Shown piece by piece: positions 1 to 9,163 of a DNA stretch of 64,000 nucleotides (position 1 is its first letter; each line of letters opens with the position of its first letter). The DNA is from Dyella lipolytica (GTDB lineage Bacteria > Pseudomonadota > Gammaproteobacteria > Xanthomonadales > Rhodanobacteraceae). A model generated the notes under the pieces. The model did not search any database. It was not told the origin of the DNA and was given only the letters and a program-made list of their open reading frames with translations. The position numbers and the translations under genes were made by a program. Location: NCBI RefSeq assembly GCF_030160075.1, contig NZ_BSNQ01000009.1, forward strand, positions 182,295 to 246,294, written 5' to 3'.

Positions 1-183
1 ATCGAGGCGGATGCGCCCATCCTCGGCCATCAGATATGGGCCTCGCTACACGGTGCGATGATGCTGGAGATCGCCGGCCTGTTGCCGACAGGCTTCGATG
101 CCGCATCGCTGCATTCGCGCACGTTCGCCGCGCTGATGGAGGCGTATCGTCCTTCACCGCGCAAGAACAAGCCTTCGGCGTAA
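1..183 (+). CDS. TetR/AcrR-type transcriptional regulator, C-terminal fragment
   Basis: Only the last 60 codons lie in the window; the DNA-binding N-terminus is upstream of base 1. The visible part contains a motif of the form QIWASLHGAMMLEIAGL, which resembles the C-terminal ligand-binding/dimerisation helix of TetR regulators of the WHG type (W-x-x-x-H-G). It ends in a basic tail and a TAA stop. It converges with the DUF817 gene, with about 50 bases between the stops. The ligand and targets cannot be judged from this fragment. The family assignment rests on one motif and is moderately sure. Confidence 0.6.
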   Translation: MEADAPILGHQIWASLHGAMMLEIAGLLPTGFDAASLHSRTFAALMEAYRPSPRKNKPSA

Positions 184-234
184 GCCTCTTGTTTTCCTGG
201 GCAAAGACAGGGCGCTGCCGGATCGAGAAAAGCA

Positions 235-1134
235 TCAATTGCGTGGATCTTCTCCCTCCCTCCCATCCGACGCCGGTCGCCGCGCCGCCACCGCGCTCAC
301 CATCACGTAGCTGATGATCATCAACAACAACCACGCGCCGAGTTTCGACAGCGGGACCATGCTCCACGCATGACGCTGCGCCGGATATCGCCACACCGAA
401 GTGAATGTGCCCACGTTCTCGGCGAACCAAATAAACAGCGCCACCAGCACAAAACCCAGCAGCAACGGCATGCGCCGATGCACGTCGCGAATACGGAAAT
501 AAACCCAGGTTCGCCCGAACAACGCGAGCACGGCGACGAACAGCAGCGGACGCACATCGGGCAGGAAATGATGGCTAAAGAAATTCACGTAGATCGCTAT
601 GGATAGCCACACCGTCGCCATAAAAGGCGGATGCCGCGTAAAGCGAAAATCGAACAGCCGCCAAGCACGGGCGATATAGCTGCCGACCGATGCGTACATG
701 AAGCCGCTGAACAACGGTACGCCGCCGATATGCAATAGCGATGGTTCGGGATAGATCCATGAGCCCGCCGCGGTCTTGAACACTTCCATCGCCGTACCGG
801 CCGCGTGGAACATCAGGATGACCTTCGCCTCATCGCGGCTTTCCAGGCGGGTGGCAATCAGTACGCACTGGATCGCCACTGCCGCCAATGTCAGGAAGTC
901 GTAACGTGGCAGCACGGTGCCGTGCGGATAAAAAGCCCAGGTCAAACCCAGCAAACCGACCATACAGCCGCCGAACAGGCAAGCTGACGCCTGCTTGACG
1001 CCAAAGCACACCAGCTCGTGCAAGGCGACTGCATGGCGGCCGCGCGAGTGCGCCCACACGCCTATGCGTTCGTCCAGTTGCCGGACTCTTACCAGCAAAC
1101 CGCTCGGGTATTCGAGTCCGCTGGCGTCTTCCAT
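235..1134 (-). CDS. DUF817 family integral membrane protein (YoaT-like)
   Basis: A 299-residue protein with a hydrophilic N-terminus of about 40 residues followed by seven or eight hydrophobic segments. It matches the pattern I know for DUF817 (YoaT-like): an early F-x-x-K-Q-A-x-A-C-L-F-G-G stretch, a charged loop with RDEAKVILMFH, the MEVFKTAAGSW segment, a SYIARAWRLF stretch and a late ENVGTFTSVWRYP motif. The family has no established function and is predicted to sit in the inner membrane. The ATG has an AAGGTGA ribosome-binding sequence five bases upstream. It is transcribed away from ettA and nothing nearby suggests a pathway. Confidence 0.8.
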   Translation of the reverse strand: MEDASGLEYPSGLLVRVRQLDERIGVWAHSRGRHAVALHELVCFGVKQASACLFGGCMVGLLGLTWAFYPHGTVLPRYDFLTLAAVAIQCVLIATRLESRDEAKVILMFHAAGTAMEVFKTAAGSWIYPEPSLLHIGGVPLFSGFMYASVGSYIARAWRLFDFRFTRHPPFMATVWLSIAIYVNFFSHHFLPDVRPLLFVAVLALFGRTWVYFRIRDVHRRMPLLLGFVLVALFIWFAENVGTFTSVWRYPAQRHAWSMVPLSKLGAWLLLMIISYVMVSAVAARRPASDGREGEDPRN

Positions 1135-1289
1135 CGGTCACCTTCGCCCGTCATTGACTAGGAAGTCTGACACCCGGAAATGACCAAACCCTCATAGGAA
1201 GTGGCGCCACCATGGCTGTCCGGTTGCACCCTGCCGGCAGGCAAATGCCTGGGTGCCATCGCCGTAACCGGGATTTGCAGTTGAGCCGC

Positions 1290-1295
1290 TATAAT
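1290..1295 (+). promoter_or_regulatory. Candidate -10 box for ettA
   Basis: A perfect TATAAT hexamer lies about 75 bases before the ettA ATG, in the intergenic gap between divergent genes. No good -35 hexamer is found 16-18 bases upstream, so this is a partial promoter match. Confidence 0.4.
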
Positions 1296-1369
1296 GCCCG
1301 GCTTGATACCCACGCCCCGCGTGTTGCCCATCCATCCGGGCCGGCCGCGCGCACGCCCACGGAGACTCC

Positions 1370-3037
1370 ATGAGCTCGCAATACATCTACACCATGAACG
1401 GGGTTAGCAAGATCGTCCCCCCGAAACGCCAGATCATCAAGGACATCTCGCTGAGCTTCTTCCCCGGCGCCAAGATCGGCCTGCTGGGTGTCAACGGCTC
1501 GGGCAAGTCCACGGTGCTGCGTATCATGGCCGGCGTGGATACCGATTTTCAGGGTGAAGCCCGCCCGCAGCCGGGCATCAAGGTCGGTTACCTGGCGCAG
1601 GAACCACAGCTGGATCCGGACAAAACCGTGCGCGAGGTGGTGGAGGAAGGTGTATCCGTCGTCCTCGACGCGCAAAAGCGTCTGGAAGAGGTCTATGCCG
1701 CCTACGCTGAGGAAGGCGCCGACTTCGACAAGCTGGCGAAAGAACAGGAACAGCTGGAAAGCATCCTCGCGGTGAACGATGCTCACGCCCTGGAGCGCCA
1801 GCTCGAAGTGGCCGCCGACGCGCTTCGCCTGCCGCCGTGGGACGTGAAGGTCGGCCCTCTATCTGGCGGTGAAAAGCGCCGTGTGGCGCTCTGCCGCCTG
1901 CTGCTATCCAAGCCGGACATGCTGCTGCTGGACGAGCCCACCAACCACTTGGACGCCGAGTCGGTGGAATGGCTGGAGCACTTCCTGCAGGACTATCCCG
2001 GCACCGTGGTGGCGGTCACCCACGATCGCTACTTCCTGGACAACGCCGCCGAATGGATTCTCGAACTCGACCGCGGCCGCGGCATTCCGTGGAAGGGTAA
2101 TTACACCGAGTGGCTGGAGCAGAAAGACGCCCGCCTGAAGCAGGAAGCTCAGCAGGAAAAGTCGCGCCAGAAAGCCATCGAAAAGGAACTGGAGTGGGTG
2201 CGTTCGGCCGCCAAGGGGCGTCAGTCCAAGGGCAAGGCACGCTTGAACCGCTTCGAAGAACTGAACTCGGTCGAATACCAGCGCCGCAACGAAACCAACG
2301 AGGTCTTCATTCCGCCGGGCGAGCGCCTGGGACAGGAAGTGATCGAGTTCAAGAACGTCAGCAAGTCCTTCGGCGATCGCCTGCTGATCGACGATCTGTC
2401 ATTCAAGGTACCCCCGGGCGCCATTGTCGGTGTGATGGGTCCGAACGGCGCGGGTAAGTCCACCCTGATGAAGCTGATCACCGGTGTCGAAACACCTGAT
2501 TCGGGCGAAGTGAAGTTGGGTCACACTGTCAAGCTCGCTTACGTTGACCAGTCGCGCGGCGCGCTCGATGCGAAGAAGAACGTGTGGCAGGAAGTGTCGG
2601 GCGGTGCAGACATCCTCACCATCGGCAACTTCGAAATCCAGTCGCGCGCTTACATCGGCCGCTTCAACTTCAAGGGCGTGGACCAGCAGAAGATCGTCGG
2701 CAGTCTCTCCGGTGGTGAGCGCGGTCGCTTGCACATGGCCAAGACGCTGCTACAGGGTGGCAACGTGTTGCTGCTCGACGAGCCGTCCAACGACCTCGAC
2801 GTGGAAACCCTGCGTGCGCTGGAAGACGCGCTGCTGGAATTCCCCGGCTGCGCGATGGTGATCTCGCATGACCGCTGGTTCCTCGATCGTATCGCCACGC
2901 ACATCCTGGCGTTCGAGGGCGACTCGCACGTGGAATTCTTCCCCGGCAACTACAACGAATACGAAGCCGACAAGAAGCGTCGCCTGGGCGAGGAAGCTTC
3001 GAAGCCGCATCGCGTGAAGTACAAGAAGCTGGCTTAA
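1370..3037 (+). CDS. ettA: Energy-dependent translational throttle protein EttA (ABC-F)
   Basis: A 555-residue ABC-F ATPase with two nucleotide-binding domains and no membrane segments. Domain 1 has Walker A GVNGSGKST (about residue 40), signature LSGGEKRR and Walker B LLLLDEPTNHLD. A charged linker follows, with the P-site tRNA-interacting motif region (about 240-310). Domain 2 has GPNGAGKST, LSGGERGR and LLLDEPSNDLD. Length and N-terminus (YIYTMNGVSKIVPPKRQI) fit EttA, which binds the ribosomal E site and gates the first peptide bond according to the ADP/ATP ratio. GGAGAC lies just before the ATG. It is monocistronic, followed by a palindromic repeat pair. Confidence 0.95.
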   Translation: MSSQYIYTMNGVSKIVPPKRQIIKDISLSFFPGAKIGLLGVNGSGKSTVLRIMAGVDTDFQGEARPQPGIKVGYLAQEPQLDPDKTVREVVEEGVSVVLDAQKRLEEVYAAYAEEGADFDKLAKEQEQLESILAVNDAHALERQLEVAADALRLPPWDVKVGPLSGGEKRRVALCRLLLSKPDMLLLDEPTNHLDAESVEWLEHFLQDYPGTVVAVTHDRYFLDNAAEWILELDRGRGIPWKGNYTEWLEQKDARLKQEAQQEKSRQKAIEKELEWVRSAAKGRQSKGKARLNRFEELNSVEYQRRNETNEVFIPPGERLGQEVIEFKNVSKSFGDRLLIDDLSFKVPPGAIVGVMGPNGAGKSTLMKLITGVETPDSGEVKLGHTVKLAYVDQSRGALDAKKNVWQEVSGGADILTIGNFEIQSRAYIGRFNFKGVDQQKIVGSLSGGERGRLHMAKTLLQGGNVLLLDEPSNDLDVETLRALEDALLEFPGCAMVISHDRWFLDRIATHILAFEGDSHVEFFPGNYNEYEADKKRRLGEEASKPHRVKYKKLA

Positions 3038-3056
3038 GCATGGCTTTTTGCGTTTG

Positions 3057-3095
3057 CCTCCCCTCCCCTCCGGGGGAGAGGATTGAGGTGAGGGG
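3057..3095 (+). repeat. REP-like palindrome with G-rich tail, left copy of an inverted pair
   Basis: An imperfect palindrome (CCTCCCCTCC facing GGGGGAGAGG) is followed by the tail ATTGAGGTGAGGGG. Its reverse complement matches the element at 3158-3193 almost base for base. It lies 20 bases after the ettA stop and may also act as a transcription terminator. Confidence 0.75.
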
Positions 3096-3157
3096 CCAAG
3101 GCTTGCCCGAACCTCCAAATAGAACCACGCTCTGATCTAACGACACCGCAAGACTGT

Positions 3158-3193
3158 CCCCTCACCCCAACCCTCTCCCCGGAGGGGAGAGGG
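3158..3193 (-). repeat. REP-like palindrome with C-rich tail, right copy of the inverted pair
   Basis: The tail CCCCTCACCCCAA is followed by a perfect 10-bp stem, CCCTCTCCCC / GGGGAGAGGG, with a GGA loop. It is inverted relative to 3057-3095, with tails pointing inward and 62 bases between them that contain no coding sequence. The layout matches the pair flanking the DUF559 gene at 36.7-37.1 kb. Confidence 0.75.
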
Positions 3194-3220
3194 AGTAGAT
3201 GGCGGCAAAGGGAGAGCTCG

Positions 3221-4033
3221 ATGCACTTCATGCAAGCACTGCAACACGCATGGACCCGCAACAACTCACTGGTCTGCGTCGGCCTCGATCCAGAGCCCGC
3301 GAAGTTTCCGGCACATCTGAAAGGACGGCCGGATGCCGTCTTCGAATTCTGCTGCGCCATCGTCGATGCTACGGCGGATCTCGTCTGCACCTATAAACCG
3401 CAGATCGCCCATTTCGCGGCACTGCGCGCCGAAGACGCACTGGAACGGTTGATTGCGCACGTCCATGCCAAACATCCAGGTGTTCCGGTCATCCTCGATG
3501 CCAAGCGCGGCGATATCGGCAGCACCGCGCAGCACTACGTCACCGAAGCGTTCGACCGCTACGGCGCCGACGCGGTAACACTCAATCCCTACCTCGGCCG
3601 CGACTCCGTACAAGCGTTTCTGGATCGCGCCGACAAGGGCGTGATCCTGCTCTGCCACACCTCCAACCCCGGTGCGGCCGACCTGCAGGATCTCGATGTG
3701 GGCGGCAAACCGCTGTATCAGCATGTGGCGCAAATGATCGCGCGCGACTGGAATACGCACGGTAATTGCGCGCTCGTCACCGGTGCCACCTGGCCGGAAC
3801 AATTGGCCGAGGTGCGCGCGCTGGTGGGCGATGTGCCTTTACTGGTGCCCGGCATCGGTGCGCAGGGTGGCGACGTGGAGGCGGTGGTCCGCAACGGTCG
3901 CACGCCGGCGGGCACCGGTCTGATGATCAGTTCATCCCGCGCAATTCTTTACGCCGGCAACGGCGAAGATTTTGCGCAAGCTGCCCGCGCGGCCACCTTG
4001 GAATTACGCGACACCATCAACCGATATCGCTGA
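3221..4033 (+). CDS. pyrF: Orotidine-5'-phosphate decarboxylase (type 2)
   Basis: A 270-residue protein catalysing the last step of UMP synthesis, OMP to UMP plus CO2, in the cytosol. The active-site loop LDAKRGDIG (about residue 91) supplies the Lys/Asp catalytic network. The length and the segments [18 protein letters not shown] and [11 protein letters not shown] are those of the longer type 2 subfamily rather than the roughly 235-residue E. coli type. An AGGGAGAG ribosome-binding sequence precedes the ATG by about eight bases. It stands alone after the repeat-bearing gap; no other pyrimidine gene is nearby. Confidence 0.93.
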   Translation: MHFMQALQHAWTRNNSLVCVGLDPEPAKFPAHLKGRPDAVFEFCCAIVDATADLVCTYKPQIAHFAALRAEDALERLIAHVHAKHPGVPVILDAKRGDIGSTAQHYVTEAFDRYGADAVTLNPYLGRDSVQAFLDRADKGVILLCHTSNPGAADLQDLDVGGKPLYQHVAQMIARDWNTHGNCALVTGATWPEQLAEVRALVGDVPLLVPGIGAQGGDVEAVVRNGRTPAGTGLMISSSRAILYAGNGEDFAQAARAATLELRDTINRYR

Positions 4034-4135
4034 AGCACCAGACCTTTCGGCCCTCCCCCGGATCATGGGGCTATGTCAGTATCCGCCATGGTGAATCGGC
4101 TTTGTGCCGGTCGGGCGATCATACGAAGGGAACGT

Positions 4136-6160
4136 ATGCAGGCATTGAATAGGTGGGCTCGAAACGTGGCCGCAAGAATGGCCAAACTTTTTCATCCGTG
4201 GTCGCTGACGCTTTGTGGGGTGATCATTGCCCTAGGCATGATTGGCGGCGCGCACGCTGCCAGTCCCGATCCCGAACTGGTATCGAAGATCAACGCGGCG
4301 ACGTTCGAAGTAGTCATTCCCAAGGCGGTCGACGATCCGCTCACGTATGAAAAGCCGCTGCCGCTGGATTTGCTGCCCTACCAGGAACGCACAGACAAAT
4401 ACTTCTCCGTTGGCACCGCCTTCGCGCTAGGCAACAATCGCTATGTCACCGCCGGCCATGTGCTGATGGTCGCCATCGGCGATCTCACTGGCCCGCCTGC
4501 GCTGCGCGACGCCAGCGGTCATGTGTATGCCCTCGACAAGATCGAGAAGTTTTCGCTGCAGCAGGACTTCGTGATGTTCTCGCTGAAGGAACAACCCGGC
4601 GGCGGCGCGCTCGAAACCAACACCAAGCCCGCGTTGAACAGCGTGGTCTACGCGGTCGGCAATGCACTCGGCACGGGCGTCGTGATTCGTGATGGCCTGT
4701 ACACCTCCGACACTCCGGAGGAAGAAAACGGCCGCTGGAAATGGATGCGCTTTTCCGCTGCCGCCTCGCCGGGCAACAGCGGTGGGCCGCTGTTGGATCA
4801 GGAGGGCAAGGTGATCGGCGTCGTGTTGATGAAATCGGCCAACGAAAATCTCAACTACGCGCTGCCGATCGGCGAGGTGCTGAAGGCGCCGGACAATCTA
4901 GCGGTCATGGACAAGCGCATGTCTTATCAGCTGGACGTGCTGGATTACGATCAGAACGGCACCTTCAAGTCCCAGTTTCCGCTGCCGGAGAGTTACGCCG
5001 ACTTCAGCAGCACTTACCTGAAGCTGCAGAACACCTATAACGAACAGCAGCTGCAAGCGTTGTTGCAACAGCAGAGCGGCGATCTGTTCCCGCATGGTGC
5101 TGGCTCCAACGAGATCTTGCACGATACGCCGCAGTTGAGCTTTTTCCCCGAGCTCATCGGGCACAACCGCAGCGGTCAATGGGAATACGGCGGACGAGAG
5201 CTCAACCGCGTTCCACTCACCGGCAACGGCTATGTCGCCAGTGGCTATGTCGGCCACAATTTCCTGATGCATCTGCGGCGGCCCGACGATATGAAGGCAT
5301 CCGCGTTCTATCACGATCCCAAGCAGATGATGGATCTGGTCCTTAAGACCGGCTACTGGTATCGGCAGGTCGGTCCGGAAAAGATCAAGATCACTTCCAT
5401 GGGCAAACCCACCACCGATTCGACGTACACCGACAGTTGGCAGCGTCACTGGAAGGTGTATGTGTGGCCGCAACCGCACATCAATGCGGAAGTGGTCGTC
5501 TTCGCGCTGCCGGTGCCGGATGGCTACGCGATCATGATGCGCGTCAATCCCGCGATGATCACGCACGACAGCATCATCGACATGAAGGCGCTGACCGATT
5601 TCTTCAACGTCGATTACGGCGGCACGCTCGCGCAGTGGAAGGAGTTCCTTGCCGATCGCTCGCTGCAGCCGGACGCATTGAAAGACACGCGCATCGACGT
5701 CGACTACGGCAAGCGCCTCAGCTACGACGCGAACAACGTTGCCTTCAGCTATCCCTCGACGCTGCAGACCGTGGCACCCGACAATATGCTCGCGGTGGGT
5801 TTCGGCTATTACGACAATCACGGCAAGTTCGCGCTGGAAGCGGGCCTCATACAGATTCGCTTGAACGTCACCGATCCGGATCGCATCAGCATCAAGCGAC
5901 ATGTCGCGCCGAGTTCAGACCTCAACGACAACTTCAAGGAAGGCTGGGGCAAACTACTGCACAAGCAACATCCGTTCGATGGCGTGGCGTACAACGATGG
6001 CGACGAGATGGATATCGCCCGTGTTATCGACACACCGGCAGCTGATGCGCCTACCGAGCTGTACACCGCCTTCTATGGAACGCAGGGCACGCATAAACCT
6101 GAAGACATGAAGACGAAGCTCGATCTTCTCACCCAGCAGTTCAAGATCAAGTCGCATTGA
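4136..6160 (+). CDS. Secreted trypsin-like serine protease with a large C-terminal region of unknown function
   Basis: With this start (ribosome-binding GAAGGGA a few bases upstream) the product is 674 residues; an in-frame ATG at 4073 would add 21. A basic N-terminus, hydrophobic core and AHA|AS site indicate a Sec signal peptide, so the protein is likely periplasmic. An S1/HtrA-like peptidase domain spans about residues 70-260, with a visible triad: His108 in TAGHV, Asp144 in QQDFVMF and Ser215 in GNSGGP. There is no PDZ domain. The remaining 400 residues are soluble, rich in aromatic and charged residues, and match nothing I recognise. Substrate unknown. Confidence 0.75.
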   Translation: MQALNRWARNVAARMAKLFHPWSLTLCGVIIALGMIGGAHAASPDPELVSKINAATFEVVIPKAVDDPLTYEKPLPLDLLPYQERTDKYFSVGTAFALGNNRYVTAGHVLMVAIGDLTGPPALRDASGHVYALDKIEKFSLQQDFVMFSLKEQPGGGALETNTKPALNSVVYAVGNALGTGVVIRDGLYTSDTPEEENGRWKWMRFSAAASPGNSGGPLLDQEGKVIGVVLMKSANENLNYALPIGEVLKAPDNLAVMDKRMSYQLDVLDYDQNGTFKSQFPLPESYADFSSTYLKLQNTYNEQQLQALLQQQSGDLFPHGAGSNEILHDTPQLSFFPELIGHNRSGQWEYGGRELNRVPLTGNGYVASGYVGHNFLMHLRRPDDMKASAFYHDPKQMMDLVLKTGYWYRQVGPEKIKITSMGKPTTDSTYTDSWQRHWKVYVWPQPHINAEVVVFALPVPDGYAIMMRVNPAMITHDSIIDMKALTDFFNVDYGGTLAQWKEFLADRSLQPDALKDTRIDVDYGKRLSYDANNVAFSYPSTLQTVAPDNMLAVGFGYYDNHGKFALEAGLIQIRLNVTDPDRISIKRHVAPSSDLNDNFKEGWGKLLHKQHPFDGVAYNDGDEMDIARVIDTPAADAPTELYTAFYGTQGTHKPEDMKTKLDLLTQQFKIKSH

Positions 6161-6167
6161 CACATCA

Positions 6168-6195
6168 CGTGCACGCGACCCCGGTCGCGTGCACG
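6168..6195. terminator. Perfect 13-bp hairpin between convergent genes
   Basis: CGTGCACGCGACC and GGTCGCGTGCACG form a perfect stem around a CC loop, in the 42-base gap between the protease and acyltransferase stops. There is no U-tract on either strand, so it may be a barrier or RNA-stability structure rather than a classical intrinsic terminator. Confidence 0.55.
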
Positions 6196-6202
6196 GGTAG
6201 TC

Positions 6203-7414
6203 TCAGACCGTTTCGCTGGAAGACGCCGTTACAATCTCGCGCGAAGGCTTGGAGGCAGACGCCAATAGCCGCGCGCGCAACCAGCGCTCACAAGGCATGG
6301 AAATCCAACGGGACACCACGTTGCCGAGCAGCCAGCAGAGTGGCACAGCTGGCACATACCAGAGCACGCCCCACTTCATGTCGGCACCATACATCCGGAA
6401 CAGACGGACCACGGCAACCACCACGAACATGTGGCTCAGGTAGATCTCGTAACTCAACCTACCGAACGAGCGCAGCCATTCCATGCCGCGCCACGCATGC
6501 CATGCGCCGTCGGCCTGCCGCCATTGCAGCCCGATGAGCAGACACATCACCGACACCGTGAGCAGCAGCAAACACCCGTCGTGTATCGCAGGCCAGAGCC
6601 ACTGCTCAATCAGAAAAATGGCGGCTAGCCCAACACAACCCACTTCGATCCACGCTCGTATGGCCCAGCGCTCACGGGGTTGCCAGCGTCGCGCAATCAA
6701 CGCTCCAAGCACTCCAGTCGCAATCGCTGCCATGCCAGGCAGATAGGCCTTCTCCTGCCATATTTCGTTATGGACCAACGCAGCATGCGTCCACGGCAAA
6801 GAAAGCGCGAGCAGGATCAGCATCAGCACCAAGACCCACGTGCGGCGTATGAGCAGGCAGACCACAGGAAACCCAAGATAAAACGTCTCCTCGATCGACA
6901 ACGACCAAAGCACGTCCCAATTGCCGGGTAGATAGCCGAAATGACCTTCGTACCAATTCAGATGCAACCCAAGCGCAGCCAACAAAGCGCGCGGCAAGGT
7001 CTGTCCTGCGCGTTGAATCACGAAGTCCTGGACACCCAGCAGGTGCAGTGCGGCGAGCACCGCCAACAACGCGATCAGGCAAGGCGCAATACGTGCGAAA
7101 CGACGCGCATAAAAAGCCCGTGCATCCACACGATCCAGGCTGCCCCAGCGACGCAGGGTATTGCCGGCGATCAAGAACCCTGAGATGACGAAAAACACGA
7201 AGACCGATTCGTAACCGTTGTAGTTGACGGCGCCGAGCAACCATTCGGGTAAATATCCCGCCAGAACGCCACGCTTTAGCGGAATCCGTAAACCGATGTG
7301 GTGCAACACGACCAACAGAATCGACACGCCGCGCAGCAGATCGATGCCTGGATTGCGCGGCCCGGCGCCCCTCATTCCAAGCTCATCTCCAGCCGCAACC
7401 AACATCTTCCCCAT
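6203..7414 (-). CDS. Acyltransferase-3 family membrane protein (OafA/YrhL-like)
   Basis: About 403 residues with ten or more hydrophobic segments. The N-terminal motif IDLLRGVSILLVVLHHIG carries the family's conserved histidine. The segments FVFFVISGFLI, ARRFARIAPC and SLSIEETFYLGFP are characteristic of acyltransferase-3 proteins, which O-acylate extracytoplasmic polysaccharides or lipids. The frame is open to 7465, but GGAG seven bases before the ATG at 7414 favours the shorter form. It is divergent from uppP. The acceptor is unknown; O-antigen or another surface glycan is plausible because a nucleotide-sugar dehydrogenase and a glycosyltransferase occur elsewhere in the window. Confidence 0.85.
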   Translation of the reverse strand: MGKMLVAAGDELGMRGAGPRNPGIDLLRGVSILLVVLHHIGLRIPLKRGVLAGYLPEWLLGAVNYNGYESVFVFFVISGFLIAGNTLRRWGSLDRVDARAFYARRFARIAPCLIALLAVLAALHLLGVQDFVIQRAGQTLPRALLAALGLHLNWYEGHFGYLPGNWDVLWSLSIEETFYLGFPVVCLLIRRTWVLVLMLILLALSLPWTHAALVHNEIWQEKAYLPGMAAIATGVLGALIARRWQPRERWAIRAWIEVGCVGLAAIFLIEQWLWPAIHDGCLLLLTVSVMCLLIGLQWRQADGAWHAWRGMEWLRSFGRLSYEIYLSHMFVVVAVVRLFRMYGADMKWGVLWYVPAVPLCWLLGNVVSRWISMPCERWLRARLLASASKPSREIVTASSSETV

Positions 7415-7458
7415 GCGCGATCTCCATCCTGAATCGAATGATGATGGCCAGCCGGCTC

Positions 7459-7489
7459 TTGTCACGCAAGTCGCTCAGGCTGACATAAT
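7459..7489 (+). promoter_or_regulatory. Candidate uppP promoter
   Basis: TTGTCA (7459-7464) and CATAAT (7484-7489) are separated by 19 bases, slightly longer than optimal, and lie 28 bases before the GTG start of uppP. Confidence 0.35.
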
Positions 7490-7517
7490 GGCCTACCGAC
7501 TTTAAAAGGAACGATGC

Positions 7518-8348
7518 GTGAGCTTGTGGTTTCTGATCTTCCTGAGCGTGTTGCAAGGTGTCACGGAACTCTTTCCCGTAAGCAGCCTTGGCCACACCCT
7601 GCTGGTGCCCGCGCTGTTCGGAATGCATATCGACAAGCATGCGCCGCAACTCATCCCCTTTCTCGTTGCCCTGCACCTGGGCACGGCGCTCGCGCTGCTC
7701 GGATACTTCCGCCATCGCTGGGTCGCCTTGACGCGTGGTTTTTTCGGATCGTTGACCGGGCGCCCCAACGACGACGGCCACATGATGTGGTCGCTGATCA
7801 TCGGCACCATTCCTGCGTGCGTCATCGGGCTGCTGCTGGAGAAGCGGCTGGAAGCCCTGTTCCATGATCTCAAGATCGTCGCGTTAGCATTGATGGTCAA
7901 TGGTGTGCTGCTGTTGTTCGGTGATCGCCTGCAACGCACGCGTGCCCACAAGCCGCCGGAAAAGCTGACGTTCCGGCAAGCGTTTCTGGTTGGATTGGCG
8001 CAGATCGGCGCACTGATTCCCGGCTTTTCGCGCAGCGGCCTCACCATGATCGCCGGCTCGGCTACTGGCCTGGACAAGGAAAAGGCCGCCGAATTTTCCT
8101 TTCTGCTCGGCACGCCGATCATCCTCGCCGCCGGGCTGCTCGAAATACCCAAACTGTTCCACGCGCCAGGACAGCTCGCGGACGCGTTCCTAGGCGGAGT
8201 GCTGACGGCCATCGCCGCCTGGCTCAGCCTGAAGTTCCTGATGCGCTACTTCGAAGGTCGCGGACGACTAGCGTCGTTCGGCATTTACTGTGCTGCTGCA
8301 GGTGCGCTCTTTATGATTTGGTTTGTGCTGCATCCGCAGCCGGTGTGA
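7518..8348 (+). CDS. uppP: Undecaprenyl-diphosphatase (BacA family)
   Basis: A 276-residue multi-pass membrane enzyme that dephosphorylates undecaprenyl pyrophosphate to recycle the lipid carrier for peptidoglycan and O-antigen synthesis. The N-terminal signature [13 protein letters not shown] and the late [10 protein letters not shown] motif are the two conserved BacA active-site regions. The first deviates slightly from the common E-F-L-P-V-S-S-T-G-H form. Translation starts at GTG with AAAGGA seven bases upstream. The stop is three bases from the convergent def gene. Loss or overexpression of BacA is known to affect bacitracin sensitivity. Confidence 0.93.
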   Translation: MSLWFLIFLSVLQGVTELFPVSSLGHTLLVPALFGMHIDKHAPQLIPFLVALHLGTALALLGYFRHRWVALTRGFFGSLTGRPNDDGHMMWSLIIGTIPACVIGLLLEKRLEALFHDLKIVALALMVNGVLLLFGDRLQRTRAHKPPEKLTFRQAFLVGLAQIGALIPGFSRSGLTMIAGSATGLDKEKAAEFSFLLGTPIILAAGLLEIPKLFHAPGQLADAFLGGVLTAIAAWLSLKFLMRYFEGRGRLASFGIYCAAAGALFMIWFVLHPQPV

Positions 8349-8351
8349 TGG

Positions 8352-8888
8352 CTATTCATCCACCACCTCCATGCCGGGAAAAAGCGCTTCGGTAAAGCCG
8401 AATTTGCTGAAATCGGTGATCCGCGACGGATAAAGCCGGCCGATCAGATGATCGCATTCGTGCTGGACCACGCGTGCGTGGAAACCATCGGCATTGCGAT
8501 CGATCCGCCCGCCTTTGGGGTCGACACCCTCGTAGCGGATCAGCGAATAGCGACTCACCGCACCACGCATGCCGGGCACGGACAGGCAGCCTTCCCAGCC
8601 TTCTTCCATGTCCTGCGATAGCGGCGTAATGACCGGATTGAGCAGGATGGTTTGCGGTACCGGCGGGGCGTCCGGATAGCGTTCGGAGCTATCGAAGCCG
8701 AAGATGACCAGCTGCAAATCGACACCGATTTGCGGTGCGGCAAGTCCGACGCCTCCCGCAGCATGCATGGTCTCGAACATGTCGGCGATCAGCGTGTCGA
8801 GTTCGGCGCTACCGATCATGGCATTGGGCACGGGTGGCGCAACGCGCAGCAAGCGCGGGTCGCCCATCTTCAGAATCTCGCGGATCAT
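8352..8888 (-). CDS. def: Peptide deformylase
   Basis: A 178-residue metalloenzyme that removes the formyl group from nascent N-terminal methionine. All three signature motifs are present: [18 protein letters not shown] (metal-ligand Cys) and the QHECDH form of HExxH. The frame is open upstream to 8957, but [13 protein letters not shown] is the usual deformylase N-terminus, with GAGG just upstream. The gene is not beside fmt, so a second copy may exist elsewhere, as is common in this order. Confidence 0.93.
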   Translation of the reverse strand: MIREILKMGDPRLLRVAPPVPNAMIGSAELDTLIADMFETMHAAGGVGLAAPQIGVDLQLVIFGFDSSERYPDAPPVPQTILLNPVITPLSQDMEEGWEGCLSVPGMRGAVSRYSLIRYEGVDPKGGRIDRNADGFHARVVQHECDHLIGRLYPSRITDFSKFGFTEALFPGMEVVDE

Positions 8889-8954
8889 GCCGACCTCATG
8901 CAAGGAACCCTTAGGTCTGTAACTGTGGACGGAACGAGGTGAACGCAAGCCTTC

Positions 8955-8986
8955 CATGCCTCACCTTTCCGAGTCTGTGAGGCATG
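8955..8986. promoter_or_regulatory. 10-bp dyad between divergent def and cstA
   Basis: CATGCCTCAC and GTGAGGCATG form a perfect inverted repeat around a 12-base spacer. It lies in the 275-base gap that must hold both promoters. It could be an operator or an RNA hairpin; no regulator gene is adjacent. Confidence 0.35.
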
Positions 8987-9163
8987 TCCAATGCAGGCAT
9001 GGTCGCACGGTATTGACCCCCGCCGTAGACAGGACGAACCTAAGCGCTTGTCCGAGGCTCCGCGCCGCCCGGACGATAGCTGTTTGCCCGCAGCGTAGTC
9101 CGTTGCCGCATAACACGCACTGCGCGGCGACATTGAACAGGCTCTTCGAACCGGAGATCTTCA

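Noticed and set aside
4898-5902. 334-codon antisense frame inside the protease gene
   Set aside because: Complementary frame of a well-supported gene; no start signal and atypical composition.
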